A model generated the notes under the pieces. That model was not told where the DNA came from. It saw only the letters and a list, made by a program, of their open reading frames with translations, and did not search any database. From Sipunculus nudus (lineage: Eukaryota > Annelida > Sipuncula > Golfingiida > Sipunculidae): DNA of 64,000 bases. The stretch's first letter is position 1; every line of letters begins with the position of its first letter. Below, piece after piece: positions 10,247 through 22,224 of the stretch. Both the position numbers and the translations under genes were made by a program. Location of the stretch: assembly GCA_026874595.1 (NCBI GenBank), contig CM049306.1:20887019-20951018 (forward strand). Reading direction: 5' to 3'.

Positions 10247-13200
10247 TCATTAATTTGAAAGCAATTAGGACCTAATCTCCTGTATTTAACTATTTTTTTC
10301 ACTGCACAAACATATTTCCAATATACCTGTTAATATTGAATAATTATCGTCATATAGGTCTGATAGTATTGAAAACATCTAGCTCTTTTGTAGAATTTTG
10401 CAGTTAAGTATTAGAGGCAGACAAGTAAAGCTGTAGCTATCTAAACCATTTAAACATACATTAAGACGCCGCTTCAAGAATAGACGCCGCTTCAAGAACT
10501 GATATTCATGGTTAGTAAGCGAGTAAGACACGATTGTGCAGTAAAAAACTCCTATAGTTTCCCTATATACTTCTGGCTTGAAAATTCTTATATACTGATA
10601 TCTATAGTCCTCAGGTACACCTGTACAATTCCTGTTTTACATCAAGAGCCTGGAGATAGTCCTGTGATTTAGAAGATAAACTCCGGGCTACTCTTCTAAG
10701 AAAAAAAAAACATACATCTGCCATTCGAAATTATATCAATGAAAAGGACCATGCAATAAAATCAACCTTTCACTGAAAAAAAAGTTGACAAGCCAGTCTG
10801 TTCCTGCAGTTGCCATTGAAAAGATATTCATAAAATACTCGAGTCAATAAAAAAACTTTGGCCTGCTACAAACACCTTAGTGGACTTCATTGTCGGAGCT
10901 GTGATGAATGGACGGTCTAACAGGACGTCTGTGATACAAAGTTGCATCGCCATGGTCAATCGCAGTAGACCAGGCCGAGAACCCGCCAAGGGTAACACCA
11001 CAGGAACCTAAAGCAGGCCGACTTTTTTGGAAAGTTCATAAAAACATAGATTTATTATACATTTCACAAAAATTGTGAAACAATGACCGATGGTCAGCAT
11101 AATGGAATTAATATTATCCCTGATGGAATTAATAAGACTTTTCCATGATCGCGGGTCTTTACCACTCGCGGAAAAGAGTTTCGAAGATACGAAGAGTATC
11201 CCTACAATATTTAATTGGCCTGTTTTACGTTCCTATGGTTTTGTGAATGAGAAAACAATCCATGCATGTGTGTCTTTTTACCACAACAAGACTGCGTGAC
11301 AAGAGGTCCGATCTTGAGCATACGTGACAACTCCCAAATGAGGTGAAGAAGCATGTAGGCCCACGAAGAAACACAGAAGGAACACCGGTTGCAAGCTTAA
11401 TTGAAAAGCCCTGGTTTGCGAAGTTGCGATGTACCGCCACCGGATTGCACGCGCTCAGGGATGTATCCAGGATTTTTTCTGGGTGGGTCGTGATCATAAT
11501 ATTTTGGACCTTTTCCAAGGGCATGCGCAGGATTTTGGCCAAAGAAGGGAGGTGGAGCTCACATGTAAATGCGAGAAGTACCAGAAAGTGGGAAGCCCCT
11601 CCCAAGGTGAATGGGTTGAAAATTATTTTTTCAAGGTCAGTGAAAAGTTAGGGAATTATTTGATATTTTGGGGAGCCAGGGAAAGGTCAGGGAATTTTTA
11701 ATGGCTGGGGTGTTTTTTGTTATCATGTTGAAAGAGTTTGGCATCTCTGATAAAAATATGGTAGGTTTGAAGGGATTTACTCTTGTTTTCTTTGAATATT
11801 TGTATAGAAATCTAAGTTCGATGATGCAGAGCATAGATACACAACATATAACACCAACAATTAATGATGGACCAGTTCTGTTCATGAGCAGTTATATAAA
11901 GAATGCAGGATCTCATGTATGATTCTGATGTTCCATACATTTTTCCATTGAAGCTTTGACTTTGTAAAATGGCTGTAAAATGACGTTTTGAAACCAAATT
12001 AAAAAAAAAATTGTGATTATTTATACTTGAAAACCAACTGAAGGTCAGGGAATAGTCAGGGAAAACTCAGGGAATTTTTCAGAGTTAGCTGCTGAAAACC
12101 CTGTTAATTACATCGATACATGTCTTATTTATTACTTATTTTCTCATGAAAATTTTTCATTTAGTCGAATTGGCATTTTATGTAAATGTTATCCATGCGG
12201 CCACCCCCGTGGATTTAAAAGTCGAAATGCGAAAGATTAATAAATAATAACATCTTTTGTTGCTTTTAGCTCAAAGATTATGAACATGTAATATCAGTAT
12301 ACGCGTGGGTCTAAACTAAATATCACATCGATCGTATATGCACAACATTATTTTTTTGGACTTTGATTTTCTTTTAGTGAAATAGCAAGTAAGTTAGCAG
12401 AGACAACGGTTTGCCAACCACCCGCAGTTTTTGTTGATGACATAGTAATGTGTTGTCATGTTATTCTTTGGAAGGAAAATATCTTTTTCACATTTCATTT
12501 GAGGATAATTTAGCATTAAACAGATATAAAAATCATTAGCCAAATCATAAAGTCAAACGTTTCAGTTAAAAATGGAGATTAATAGCTCTATTAATAGTGA
12601 TTGATGAAAAGTCCAGCTCACTGAACAAGTCTGCTAACTTAACTGATGTGATAGTAGTCTGACTTTAGAGGATTATATATATATATAGAGAGAGAGAGAG
12701 AAATTGAATTTGTATTTAGACCATATTGCTTGTCCGAGTGCGCTTGTGAAGATATATTTTTGGGTTTTGTTTATATATTTTGTGTTTAAATGTTTGCAGG
12801 TCGTTCTATCATATATATTGTCTTGAGCGGTTGCCTTGTGTTGTGCTTCTGGGTACTTTTAGTTCTGATGTTTTCGTTAACCTACCAACTCATATTAATA
12901 CCGACTTTCCCGCTTTAAGACTGGCTTACACATCGACTGGCTTACTGGCTTACCGTGATGTGTCCCAGTAGGCCGTTCCGATGTATTCCCGATGCCAAGC
13001 CGATGTAGCCCCGATATGTTCCGGAGTGACCCCGACACTAAACATTTTTGAAATGTTAAAAAAATATCTAGATGTCACCCCGATATGCCCCGATGTTTCC
13101 AAGCTGATGTTACTCCAAGACAAGTCGATGTCATAACGGGGTCGACATTCGCGATGATCAGCTTGTATATAACTGCGTATAAGTGATATGCAATGTCTTG

Positions 13201-13569
13201 CAATAACCACGCTCGATTGAATATGAAATTGACATATGAAAAGACTTGCTGCGGCTCGTACCTGAGCTTGTTAGGCTGTAGACTTTGCCTCGAACAGAAA
13301 TTGCGCCAACAAATTCAACTGATGTTCAGCTGATTCGCTGCTCCATTTTTTATTTTTTGTTGTTGTTTTTTTTTTTTGGGTGGCAGATGAGGCTTGTTTC
13401 TAATTTTTTTTCTTGCTTTGATTTGTTAAAAAGAAATCTTAAAGGTAGTGAAAAATGACTACTTTTGTGTAGATTACATGCACCATACATTGAATTGAAT
13501 CAAATTTTGTATTTGTCCTGATAAGTATGCACATTTCCACACATATTGTATCCAAATAATAATAATAAT
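10247..13569. other. No gene supported; scattered repeat fragments
   Basis: About 10,463-10,500 has an 18-bp direct repeat (GACGCCGCTTCAAGAA). About 11,630-11,705 and 12,040-12,085 carry repeated GTCAGGGAAT phrases that look like the two ends of a decayed dispersed element. About 12,675-12,702 is an (AT)n(AG)n microsatellite. About 12,972-13,135 has many irregular CCGATGT/CCCCGATRT copies. I found no open frame with a recognisable domain on either strand. Confidence 0.4.
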
Positions 13570-14339
13570 CAACTGGCCCATGGGCCATGACGCTTAGCTG
13601 AATTTGACAAATAGGTGATGCATGTATTAATTATTATTATATTAATGTTATGATATAGACAGTTCGGTCCGCTTTTATGTCACCCCGTAACATATATTTG
13701 TTTAAGATAGAATGACTTCCAGAGTGCCTTGAATCAGGCGTTTTGCCCATAAGCCTTAGAAAATATGATACAGTGACCTTATTTATGGTTTACAAGAAGA
13801 TTTTACCAAGAACTCCCTAGATGCTAAGTTCTATGTAGATTGCTATGATTTGCACATTTCTAGCTTATAGGGTGCTATATGCTCTCAGAATATGGGTCAC
13901 ACCCTTAATTAGGGTTTCTAAGAAGGTTTAACAGGGCTCTCCCCGGATCTGAATTAAAACAGAAGTTTCTACGTCCAACTGCTAACATTTGTACCAAATC
14001 ATGTCTTTTCCCTATCCCACAGAATATAGGTGATCGTTTCCCTAAAGCTTATTTCATGTTTCCACGGACATTTACCCAGGACCTCCGTTAATATTACATA
14101 AGAAGATTTTTAGCCCAATGGATACACTCAGTGCCCTGTCTTATGGTTCTAAATCATGCATGTCTTCGGCCTGTAGGTCGCTGAATATAGATCACCATGA
14201 CCTAATTTCATGTTTCCAAGGAGATTTGCCTAGAAATTCCCCGTGTAGTGTTTGAAGATTCTAAACCTAACAGATACGGTTTCAGCTCATATGACATTCA
14301 GGGCGCTCAAATCATATTTTCGTCCCAAAGGTCGCAGAA
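13570..14339 (+). repeat. Degenerate family C element (5' end and old units)
   Basis: It opens with CAACTGGCCCATGGGCC and ACGCTTAGCTGA, a diverged form of the family C start (CAAGGGACCCATGGGTC...GCTCAGCTGA). It then holds about four strongly diverged units with the phrases TTTCATGTTTCCA-GGAGA, CAGAATATAGG and AAGATTCTAA found in family C at 31.7-38.3 kb. It is far more diverged than the copies in MFSD3 intron 2. It is interrupted at 14,340 by the LTR listed next. Confidence 0.55.
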
Positions 14340-15157
14340 TGTTAAACCAGGTAAAAAACTTACCCTCTCAGAGATTGTGTGAAGAAGTCTAAAATTTTGT
14401 TTTTGGATATTCTATTTTTCAATTGTTACCGGTGACTCTTTTATTGTGCGCTGTTGACATTCTGATTCTTGTAAAGTAGGCTCTGGTTTATTGTGCGCAG
14501 GAGTGTTGCATGTGTCTATTAGGCAAGCAAAGTCCGTTGCCATGGGAGACGCGCGAGCCGGGCCGGCCCGCGTGTGGGGTATGAAGTGTAGAAACACAGC
14601 GTTCTTTGTTCTAGATTATTCAAGTCTGTTCCTGTAACGTGTGTATTGTTCTTTGGGATTTTCCATTTCTAGTACTTTCGGATAAAGAGTTATAAATAAG
14701 GGCTGTGTCTAGAGGCGGACACGGAAGAGTGTGAGTCAGTTTGTGGACCTTTCCGATAACTGCAACACTTATAGATATTCTTCGAACTTTGTAACAGATT
14801 TTATTCAGTCTTCAGTTTGCCTTTGGGACTATTACCAGAACTTCACTTTTGGATTACAACAGATTAATTTCTGGATTGAATTGGACTATTATTCTCTGAG
14901 AAGATTTACGTGAACTGTTCATCTGGATTATATGTTTTAAAGGACTTGTTGAGCTGTGACAGTGCTGGTATCCAGAAAAACCTTGGATCCGGACACTCTG
15001 GTACTGTACATTTTTATTGTTTTACTGTGTGATTGTATTGAATTAGTGAAATGTAATGTTAGGATTGTTTTAAGAATAAATTTTAATTATTTGTTAACAA
15101 AAAACCACTGACTTCTTTATTTATTACCCTAGACATTTCACGCTGCCTAGTGTTACA
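14340..15157 (+). mobile_element. Probable solo LTR of a retroelement fossil
   Basis: An 818-bp block begins TGTTAAACC and ends AGTGTTACA (TG...CA ends with TGTTA/TGTAA inverted tips). It contains a TATA box, TTATAAATAAG (14,690-14,700), about 390 bp before a polyadenylation signal AATAAA (15,075-15,080), the layout expected of U3-R-U5. CAGAAT is found across both borders and the interrupted family C repeat resumes as AGAATATG, which supports insertion at that point. No internal coding part is attached, so it is a solo LTR. Family (gypsy or BEL) cannot be told from the LTR alone. Confidence 0.5.
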
Positions 15158-17089
15158 GAATATGTTTTTATTTATCTCCGTAACAAAATTTATGCTCGTC
15201 ACGACTACGTGATTTGTTGTTATTAGGTTCCGTAACACAATCAATACATATATACAGGCTGTATATACAGACGCAAAAACTAGGTAAGCTACTTGTGACC
15301 AATAGTTTGCCAAAGCTGTTCTCACGCTGTTCTGTATTGTACGTGTTCAACAGTTGTGCATGAAAAGTGGCTTAAACTTTTGATCAAGAAGGCAAAAGCA
15401 AGCTAACCTGATCACAGGTCCAATGTTGTTAATCAAAATACAAAGCCTCAGTTTCCTCTTGTTTTTGCCTATGCATAGAGTTAGAAGTACTTTGCCTCAG
15501 GGGTGAGAATCATTAACGATGGGTCAGGTCAGGATCCCGGGGGGGGGGGGGGGGGGGGCTTATTCCTGGATCCGCGCCTGTTGGTAATGTGTCTATTTGA
15601 TCAAATTATTAAGACCCCCCCCCCCCCCCCCTTTGCATACACCCATGGCGCTCTATGCTAATGGTTTGGGCCACTGATCGCGCCGGTGCCAATTCATTCC
15701 CACTTGTGTACAGGAGTAAGCAAACTGCTTCAGAATTAAATATTGGCAGATGTCATAATATTTGACAGAGAAAATACTTCATGTATATTTGACAAACCTA
15801 GGATGTAAATGGGTTCCTTTATTAGCAACTGATTATGAAAAACAAAATTTTGTGGGGATACTCATCATTATCTAATCTATTTAAGTAGAAACTTCCTGAA
15901 AAATTAGCATTCACGGATAATCTTGAAAAAAAAATTTGCTGAATATAATTATTGCTTTATTTGCTACACATGACTTGCCCGAAAATGTTAAAAGAAAATA
16001 TGTAAGCTATAATCTAATCTATCAATTTATAAACTTTTATCCTAAATCGGAATACTTTATAGTATTAATTTATACCTGAATGTACTTTTGAAACTTATAT
16101 AAGCTATCGTGCCCTTTTCTTTTTTACAGCACAGCTTTTTCAATACAGTAAATATATTCCATAACACTTGGCTTATATGCTGTTCCACTCAAAATTTTTG
16201 CATAAAAAATTAAATTTATCCTTAACGGTATACCGGTTTTTAAATTGGGGGGGGGGGGGAGGGGGATTTGGAAAATCGACTAAATATAGCGTTGTTTTTT
16301 TTTTTGGCTCACTTTTATTTATTTATATACTCACACCCTCGCCCACAAATTACGCCCTCCTTTTTCTACGTTTTCCTCGAGATTTATAAATTGTCCCCAG
16401 TGCTATTTTCAGTTTGTATGTTTTTATAATTTTATCACAAAAATGCAGCAGCGAAATGGCACATGCGACATACCGTCATTAGTTAATCTATTGACCGCCA
16501 GAGTTCGCCAGCATCTGGTTTATTTTATCAGCTGACAACCGTGGGGTGGCGAATCCAGCTGAGCGATCGCTGCACTGCCATTCAGGTACGGTATTGATAA
16601 AGGTGTACAAATCGATTAACATTCCGTAATGATTAATCCAGCATCTAACGATACGAAAGCGTTCCTGACTGACGTAACCCGAGGTCACTGGATCTTGACC
16701 AGTCATTGTTTGTCAATGAATTTGATATTTGCAAATGGCAGCCCCATCTTTACCGTACTTAACAGATAAAACAATCCTCATCTCAATATAAATTATAATG
16801 TTGTCATATGACGTTTGACCTTTATTCAGTAAAAGCATTTACCTTGCTGTGCTCAAGTCATGATTGCAATGCCTCTCTGCGTGTGTGTGTATTGTTGGTG
16901 GGTGTGTGTGTGTATGGGGGGGGGGGGGGGGGGGGGGGCAGGTGTCTGACAGCCCAGGTTTTTGACAGTTCTCAGCTGGTTAAAAAGACTTGTCATGGTT
17001 GTTGTTTGAGTTGTGCATTGATGGAATTTGCCTAATTAAAACTAGTCAGTTGCAGCATGTATGTGTACTCGCGTTGTCTTTTCAATTTA
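15158..17089. other. No gene supported; G- and C-tracts, hAT-end fragment
   Basis: A long G tract (about 15,538-15,558) and a C tract (about 15,615-15,631) lie 56 bp apart. Between them CTGGATCCGCGCCTG resembles the terminus of a hAT-type element. Further G tracts occur near 16,249-16,262 and 16,915-16,938, the latter after a TG run. Open frames spanning these tracts are low-complexity. No exon could be assigned. Confidence 0.4.
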
Positions 17090-17371
17090 CAGGGCTCAAC
17101 ATTAACTTTTGAAAGTACTTGCCCAGTCAAGGAAGTAACATGTATATACCCCTTTTACTTGCTCTTCATGAATTTTTACCTGTCCTACAAATTTTATTGA
17201 TTGTATTCAAGAACACAAAGAACCTTTTCCAAGCCTCAACTTAGGTAAAAGTTTATGTTTAACCCACTGGCCCAGTAGGACAAGTAGGAGGAGACTTCTA
17301 GGTGCCTTTCCACTATTTTCTGGAACTTTCAATTGCCCCGGGCAAGTAGTAACCGTTAATGTTGAGCCTTG
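17090..17371. mobile_element. hAT-like MITE, 282 bp
   Basis: The left end CAGGGCTCAACATTAAC and the right end (other strand) CAAGGCTCAACATTAAC are inverted repeats. They extend inward with ACTTGCCC on both sides, about 35 bp in total. ATTTA is present directly outside both ends (17,085-17,089 and 17,372-17,376), a 5-bp target duplication compatible with some hAT subgroups. There is no coding capacity. Confidence 0.75.
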
Positions 17372-19384
17372 ATTTAGACAGACTTGACCCTACAGTGAGC
17401 TCTAAGCCAATGTTGCCATGACAACATTGACATCTTCCTTGTGTAACAGTGAAATAAAATTGTATATTTTTACAGTGTCCCAGGTTCTCAGTTAAAAAAT
17501 AATAATATAAATTACATTAATTGAAGTAATTATGTCATAATATGTAATTCACATAATCATTTCAGCTAAGTAAAATGATATTATAGTCCCACAAATACAA
17601 CCAGAAGGTAGGTAGAGAGGACATTTAATTTATGGGGTGCTGAAGGGGCAGGCAGCCTAAGTTTAATTCACAAGGTTTTCTGTCAGGCTCATTGTCTACC
17701 CTTCCTTTTTTTTGTACATTATCTGTTATCTTTAGAATGTTCAAGGATAAAATATAGAAATTTGGCCCTAGTGAGACAATATCTACTACATTTGCACCAA
17801 CCAGCTTGGAATTCTATTTACAATTATGTCAATGATTGTTTGAGCACCTGCCTTTTTTGTTGGGCATAGTTGGGTCCATATCAAGGACCTTTGCAGTCTC
17901 AGTTATTTCTAGTTGATTTATGGCAGTCATGTCTTGCCCACTAACATTGGTTAACTTTGGGGCAGTGGTCAAAGCTTATACATGCTTATAACAAGCTGAT
18001 TTCACTCCTTTTAAAACTGGTTTGTTGGCTGATGATGAAAAGTTTTGCTTGTATATCATTTGGACAATGGTTAAAATTATACATTGCCAAACTGTCTGTA
18101 AGCTGGTTTAAGGTTTGTTTAGGTGATTGGTATCAAGTGGGTGGGGTTGATGTTGCTCAGCTGGCTACTATGACATCTCCTAGGCTGGGCTGTCTGCAGC
18201 TGTGGAATGTATCTTGGCTGTTTTGTGCTGGGCTTGGTTTGGTATTGTCTTTCATCTAGAGCTATATCTCCTTTATATAATATTACCTATATTTTGGTCA
18301 AAACAATAAAACTATCCACTTTGCATTGCCAAGGGAGCTGGCTCGGCACCGTTTTTACTGAATCAACAGCTCGGGCACCATCTTTTCCTGTTGTATCATA
18401 AACCTAGTTTATTTACAAAGATCACATTTTGTGCCCTTAATACATTTCTTGGATAATATTTTGTATTTTCAGTACCATAGACTGGGCAAGGTGAAAAAAA
18501 GTTGTACATAGGTTGTAGTCTGTGAATTACATATCTTGTGCTACATCAAGATATAACAGAATTGGCCCTTTGACTAACTTGCCCCTCCCCCCTTCTCCAT
18601 CCCTTCTTTTTTTGAAAAACCTTAAGATAGCCTCAGCTTTTATTTGGCTGTACTGTCAGGTTCTGCAGCTCTGGGATCAAGAGTTGGTTTTAAAAATCTG
18701 TTTAGTTTGTTTTGGCCTTCCTTAGGAGTATTTGACAAATATTAACTGATGTTTTAAAATCACCTGTGATAGTAAATATTAATCTTCTTGTCAGAATTCT
18801 TTCCCAGTTTATAAAAGAACACTAGCATCATCAATAACTGCCCATTGTTTTATTTCTTATTTAAATAAATGTGTAAATATTTACCAGTATGTATTAATAT
18901 TGGGAATCAGTTATAATTTCATGATCAGTCATCAGTAAAAATCAGTTGACCTCTACCAACTGATAATCAGAATTAATTGGTTTTATTGGAGTATGAATTT
19001 TTTTCCCTATGTACAGACCTATACATTGTCTCACAATATGCAGGCATAAATATTTGGTACTATATATAAAATTATAAACCATATGTGTGTATAGTAACCT
19101 TGGGTATGAATTTATCAGTAAACATATGTACTTTGCTATAGTTCGCTCATATGAATTAAATAAAAGCATACATTTCCTCTCCACAAAGCCCAAGTTATGT
19201 GAAAAACTCAGAAATTGATTATATAATATTTTGCACCAACCGACTGATCATTGATTATAATCAGTCATCAACCCATCACTAACATGTACTTGTAATTAAG
19301 TGGTCAAGGTGAGACCATTGTTTAATAGGTACCACTAACTTTAATTGTCTGCTTTCTGATATATGACTTGATTTGTCTTTACAG
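17372..19384. other. Upstream region of the ankyrin/SOCS gene; no exon proven
   Basis: No domain-bearing frame is visible. The only useful signal is at the right end: a pyrimidine-rich stretch ending in TTTACAG at 19,378-19,384, a good splice acceptor just before the ankyrin/SOCS coding exon. One or more 5' exons may lie here, or further left, but none can be identified by reading. Confidence 0.35.
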
Positions 19385-19443
19385 GACATTCACCATGTTG
19401 GTTCAACTCTGCCAGCAATCATCCTAGGTATGAAAAAAAGAGT

Positions 19444-22224
19444 ATGAGACAATGCTCTGGCCTCAAGCTCAGCACTGAAGCCCAAGACCAAGCAAAAGAT
19501 GGCCAATTAAAAGTGGATGCTGATGCTGGAAGCAGAGTACAAGAGAAGTCAAAGAAAGCCAGAAGCTCAATGGGGGACGCTCAGACTAAAGGACAAGGAA
19601 AGGACACCCAAGCTGTCAATGTGAGCAGTAGTACTGATGCTCAGAGCAATGAACAAGAGAGGGCTAAGGATTCCTTTGCATCAGCTTTTGATAATGCTGC
19701 TCAGAGCAAGGATCAAGAGACATGTCCCCAAGCATTTGGATCAGCAGGGAACCCTTGTACTCCTAGCAAAGACACAGAGAGGGCTGTCATAGCCTCCAGT
19801 TCAATAAAGGATAGCGATAGTCTGGGTATGTCAGGTGTGTCATCATTGTCATCCCCATCTTCCAAGGAAAAAGAGAAATCTGGCCTCATGCTAAGCTCAC
19901 CTGATGACTCCAGTACGACAAGTGCTGCAGAAATCTCTGGCTTGTCTTTAAGTTCACTGAGTGATGTCCCTCAGGACTACGCCACCAGAGCAGCTTTGGC
20001 TATTGAGCAGGGAGATATTGATGAACTGGACAGGCTCCTACAAAAGTGCTGTCATGTCAATGCTGCTTGCGAATCAGGAAAAACGCTTCTGCATCTTGCT
20101 TGTGAAAGAGAGTCTGTGGCATCTTGCAGTCTGTTACTCTCACAGCCGGGTGTAGATGTAAATATCGTTGACAGTGAAGGGAGGACACCCTTATTTATTG
20201 TAGCCCGAATGGGAAATCATCAAATCCTTCGTCAGCTTGTACATTATGCTTGTGACTTTGATGTTAGAGACTCGCAAGGAAATACAGCGTTACACATTGC
20301 AGCAGAGAGTAACCAGACCAGGATGTGCTCGGACCTTATAAAAGCAGGCGCAGATGTTAATTCACAGAATGCTGAAGGTGAAACACCGTTAATCCTGGCT
20401 GTGATCGAGGAAAACTTGGAGACTGTCAAAGTGTTAATCTCACATGGGGCTTGTTTGGATAAAGCTAACGATACAGGTGCTTCACCATTAACTTATTCCT
20501 GCATATGTGGCTTTCTAGAGGTTGCATCATATTTGGTGGCAGTGAAATGTTCAATTAACCACAGAGACTCCTATGGAAACACACCTTTGATGCATGCTTG
20601 CCTGTATGGACATTGCAAGACGGCCAGGTTTTTGATGGAGAATGGTGCTGATGTAACAGTAACTAACAACCTAGGTCGCAGTGCACTACATATTGCTGCT
20701 GATAATAGTCACGCAACGATTGTCCAAGACCTAGTCAAGCACAATGCTGATCCGTCTCAGCTGGCACTGGGGAAAACCCCTCTGGCATTAGCTGCCATGC
20801 AAGGCCATGCAGCTGTTGTGGACATTTTAGCAAAAACTAAGAAAGCTGTGAATTTGGTGGATGATATCAGTATGACTGCTCTCCATTGGGCTGTCATTGG
20901 TGGCCACACACATTGCGTTAAAATCCTATTGGATCATGGTGCAGATGCAAATTTAAGAAATGCTGGCACTGGGAATAATGCACTGATATTAGCAACCGAT
21001 TGTGGGTACTCTGAAATCGTTAATCTGTTAGTGCACAGTAATTGTAATGTAAACGCTGTCAACTGCCAAGAGAGGTCTGCCCTTCACGAGGCTGCTGAGA
21101 AGGGATTTTTAGATATCTGCGAGCTTTTGATTCCAGCTGGTGCTTATGTGAATGCGCAAAGTTCTCAATGTGAAACCCCGTTAATGTTGGCCACACGCCG
21201 AGGCCACACACCAGTGGTTGGTTTCCTGCTGGACATGAGCAGTGATGTCCACATGACCAACAGTCGCAGCATGTCTGCGTTGCACGAGGCAGCCCTGTGG
21301 GGGTTTAGTGCCCTGACGTACATGCTGCTGAAGGCAGGGTCCAGTGTGGATCTGCCAGACAGTGAAGGTGACACACCCTTGTTGATGGCTAGTATGAAAG
21401 GACACGGAGCCGTGGTACAGCTGCTGCTTCAGAACGGTTGTGATATGAACTGGGTCAATGAGATGGGTAGGACAGCCTTGATGGAAGCTGCCGAACATGG
21501 CTGTGAAGATGTTGTTAAACTTCTAGTCAATGCCGGTGCAGATGTCAATGTATGTGACACAGAGCAAGATTCAGCTTTGACCTTGTCCTCTGCTAAGGGT
21601 CACTACAAGGTTGTACAGCAGTTGCTGCAGGTAGACTGTGATTTGTATCATGCAAACAGATGGGGGCGTAATGCCCTGCATGAAGCCTGTGCCATGTGGT
21701 CTGGACCTGTACAGACAGTGGAGTATCTGTTACTGGCTGGATTAGATCCTGACATTCCAGATTATATGGGGAACCCCCCACTGATACTGGCAACACTTGG
21801 AAGCAGTGCTACTATTGTGCGTGAGTTATTAAAAGGCAATTGTGATGTTGATCAGCCTGGGAAATCGGTGCATGCTGGGAATGCAGTCCATGCCATCCAG
21901 GTGGCGGTGACCAATGAAACATTTCCCATCGCTCAGATGTTGTACCTGGCTGGATGTGATATGAACGCTGTGAACATCTGGATGCAGACTTCAGCAGGCT
22001 TGGTGTACATGCTACCAGTTCGTAATCTTGATCTCAAGACCTGGCTCATGGAGGTTACCTCCAACACCGCCCCACTCAAGCTCCTCTGTAGGAGCAAAAT
22101 ACGTAAATGTCTTGGAAAAGGCATAATATTTAAACTCTGTCAGTTGCCAGTGCCAACTATAGTACAGGATTACCTGGCAATGGCTGACTTGGACGAGTTT
22201 GTAGTTGCTGATGAAAAAAAGTAA
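19444..22224 (+). CDS. Ankyrin-repeat and SOCS-box protein (ASB-like), large single-exon form
   Basis: 926 residues uninterrupted. Residues 1-178 are a Ser/Lys/Gln-rich low-complexity region with no fold I recognise. From about residue 179 to 845 there are about 20 ankyrin repeats of roughly 33 residues (for example EGETPLILA, MGRTALMEAAEHG, AGADVN). A SOCS box follows at about 877-914: LKLLCRSKIRKCLG fits the elongin-B/C box, and LPVP fits the LPxP cullin-5 box. ASB proteins of this plan are substrate-recognition subunits of Cul5-Rbx2-elongin B/C ubiquitin ligases; the substrate here is unknown. Known vertebrate ASBs are mostly 300-650 residues, so this one is long. The ATG at 19,444 is the first in frame, but the frame stays open 19 codons further upstream to a splice acceptor at 19,384, so a preceding coding exon is possible. 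An upstream ATG at 19,394 opens a 10-codon frame that ends before the start. TGACGTCA lies downstream at 22,582. Confidence 0.88.
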   Translation: MRQCSGLKLSTEAQDQAKDGQLKVDADAGSRVQEKSKKARSSMGDAQTKGQGKDTQAVNVSSSTDAQSNEQERAKDSFASAFDNAAQSKDQETCPQAFGSAGNPCTPSKDTERAVIASSSIKDSDSLGMSGVSSLSSPSSKEKEKSGLMLSSPDDSSTTSAAEISGLSLSSLSDVPQDYATRAALAIEQGDIDELDRLLQKCCHVNAACESGKTLLHLACERESVASCSLLLSQPGVDVNIVDSEGRTPLFIVARMGNHQILRQLVHYACDFDVRDSQGNTALHIAAESNQTRMCSDLIKAGADVNSQNAEGETPLILAVIEENLETVKVLISHGACLDKANDTGASPLTYSCICGFLEVASYLVAVKCSINHRDSYGNTPLMHACLYGHCKTARFLMENGADVTVTNNLGRSALHIAADNSHATIVQDLVKHNADPSQLALGKTPLALAAMQGHAAVVDILAKTKKAVNLVDDISMTALHWAVIGGHTHCVKILLDHGADANLRNAGTGNNALILATDCGYSEIVNLLVHSNCNVNAVNCQERSALHEAAEKGFLDICELLIPAGAYVNAQSSQCETPLMLATRRGHTPVVGFLLDMSSDVHMTNSRSMSALHEAALWGFSALTYMLLKAGSSVDLPDSEGDTPLLMASMKGHGAVVQLLLQNGCDMNWVNEMGRTALMEAAEHGCEDVVKLLVNAGADVNVCDTEQDSALTLSSAKGHYKVVQQLLQVDCDLYHANRWGRNALHEACAMWSGPVQTVEYLLLAGLDPDIPDYMGNPPLILATLGSSATIVRELLKGNCDVDQPGKSVHAGNAVHAIQVAVTNETFPIAQMLYLAGCDMNAVNIWMQTSAGLVYMLPVRNLDLKTWLMEVTSNTAPLKLLCRSKIRKCLGKGIIFKLCQLPVPTIVQDYLAMADLDEFVVADEKK

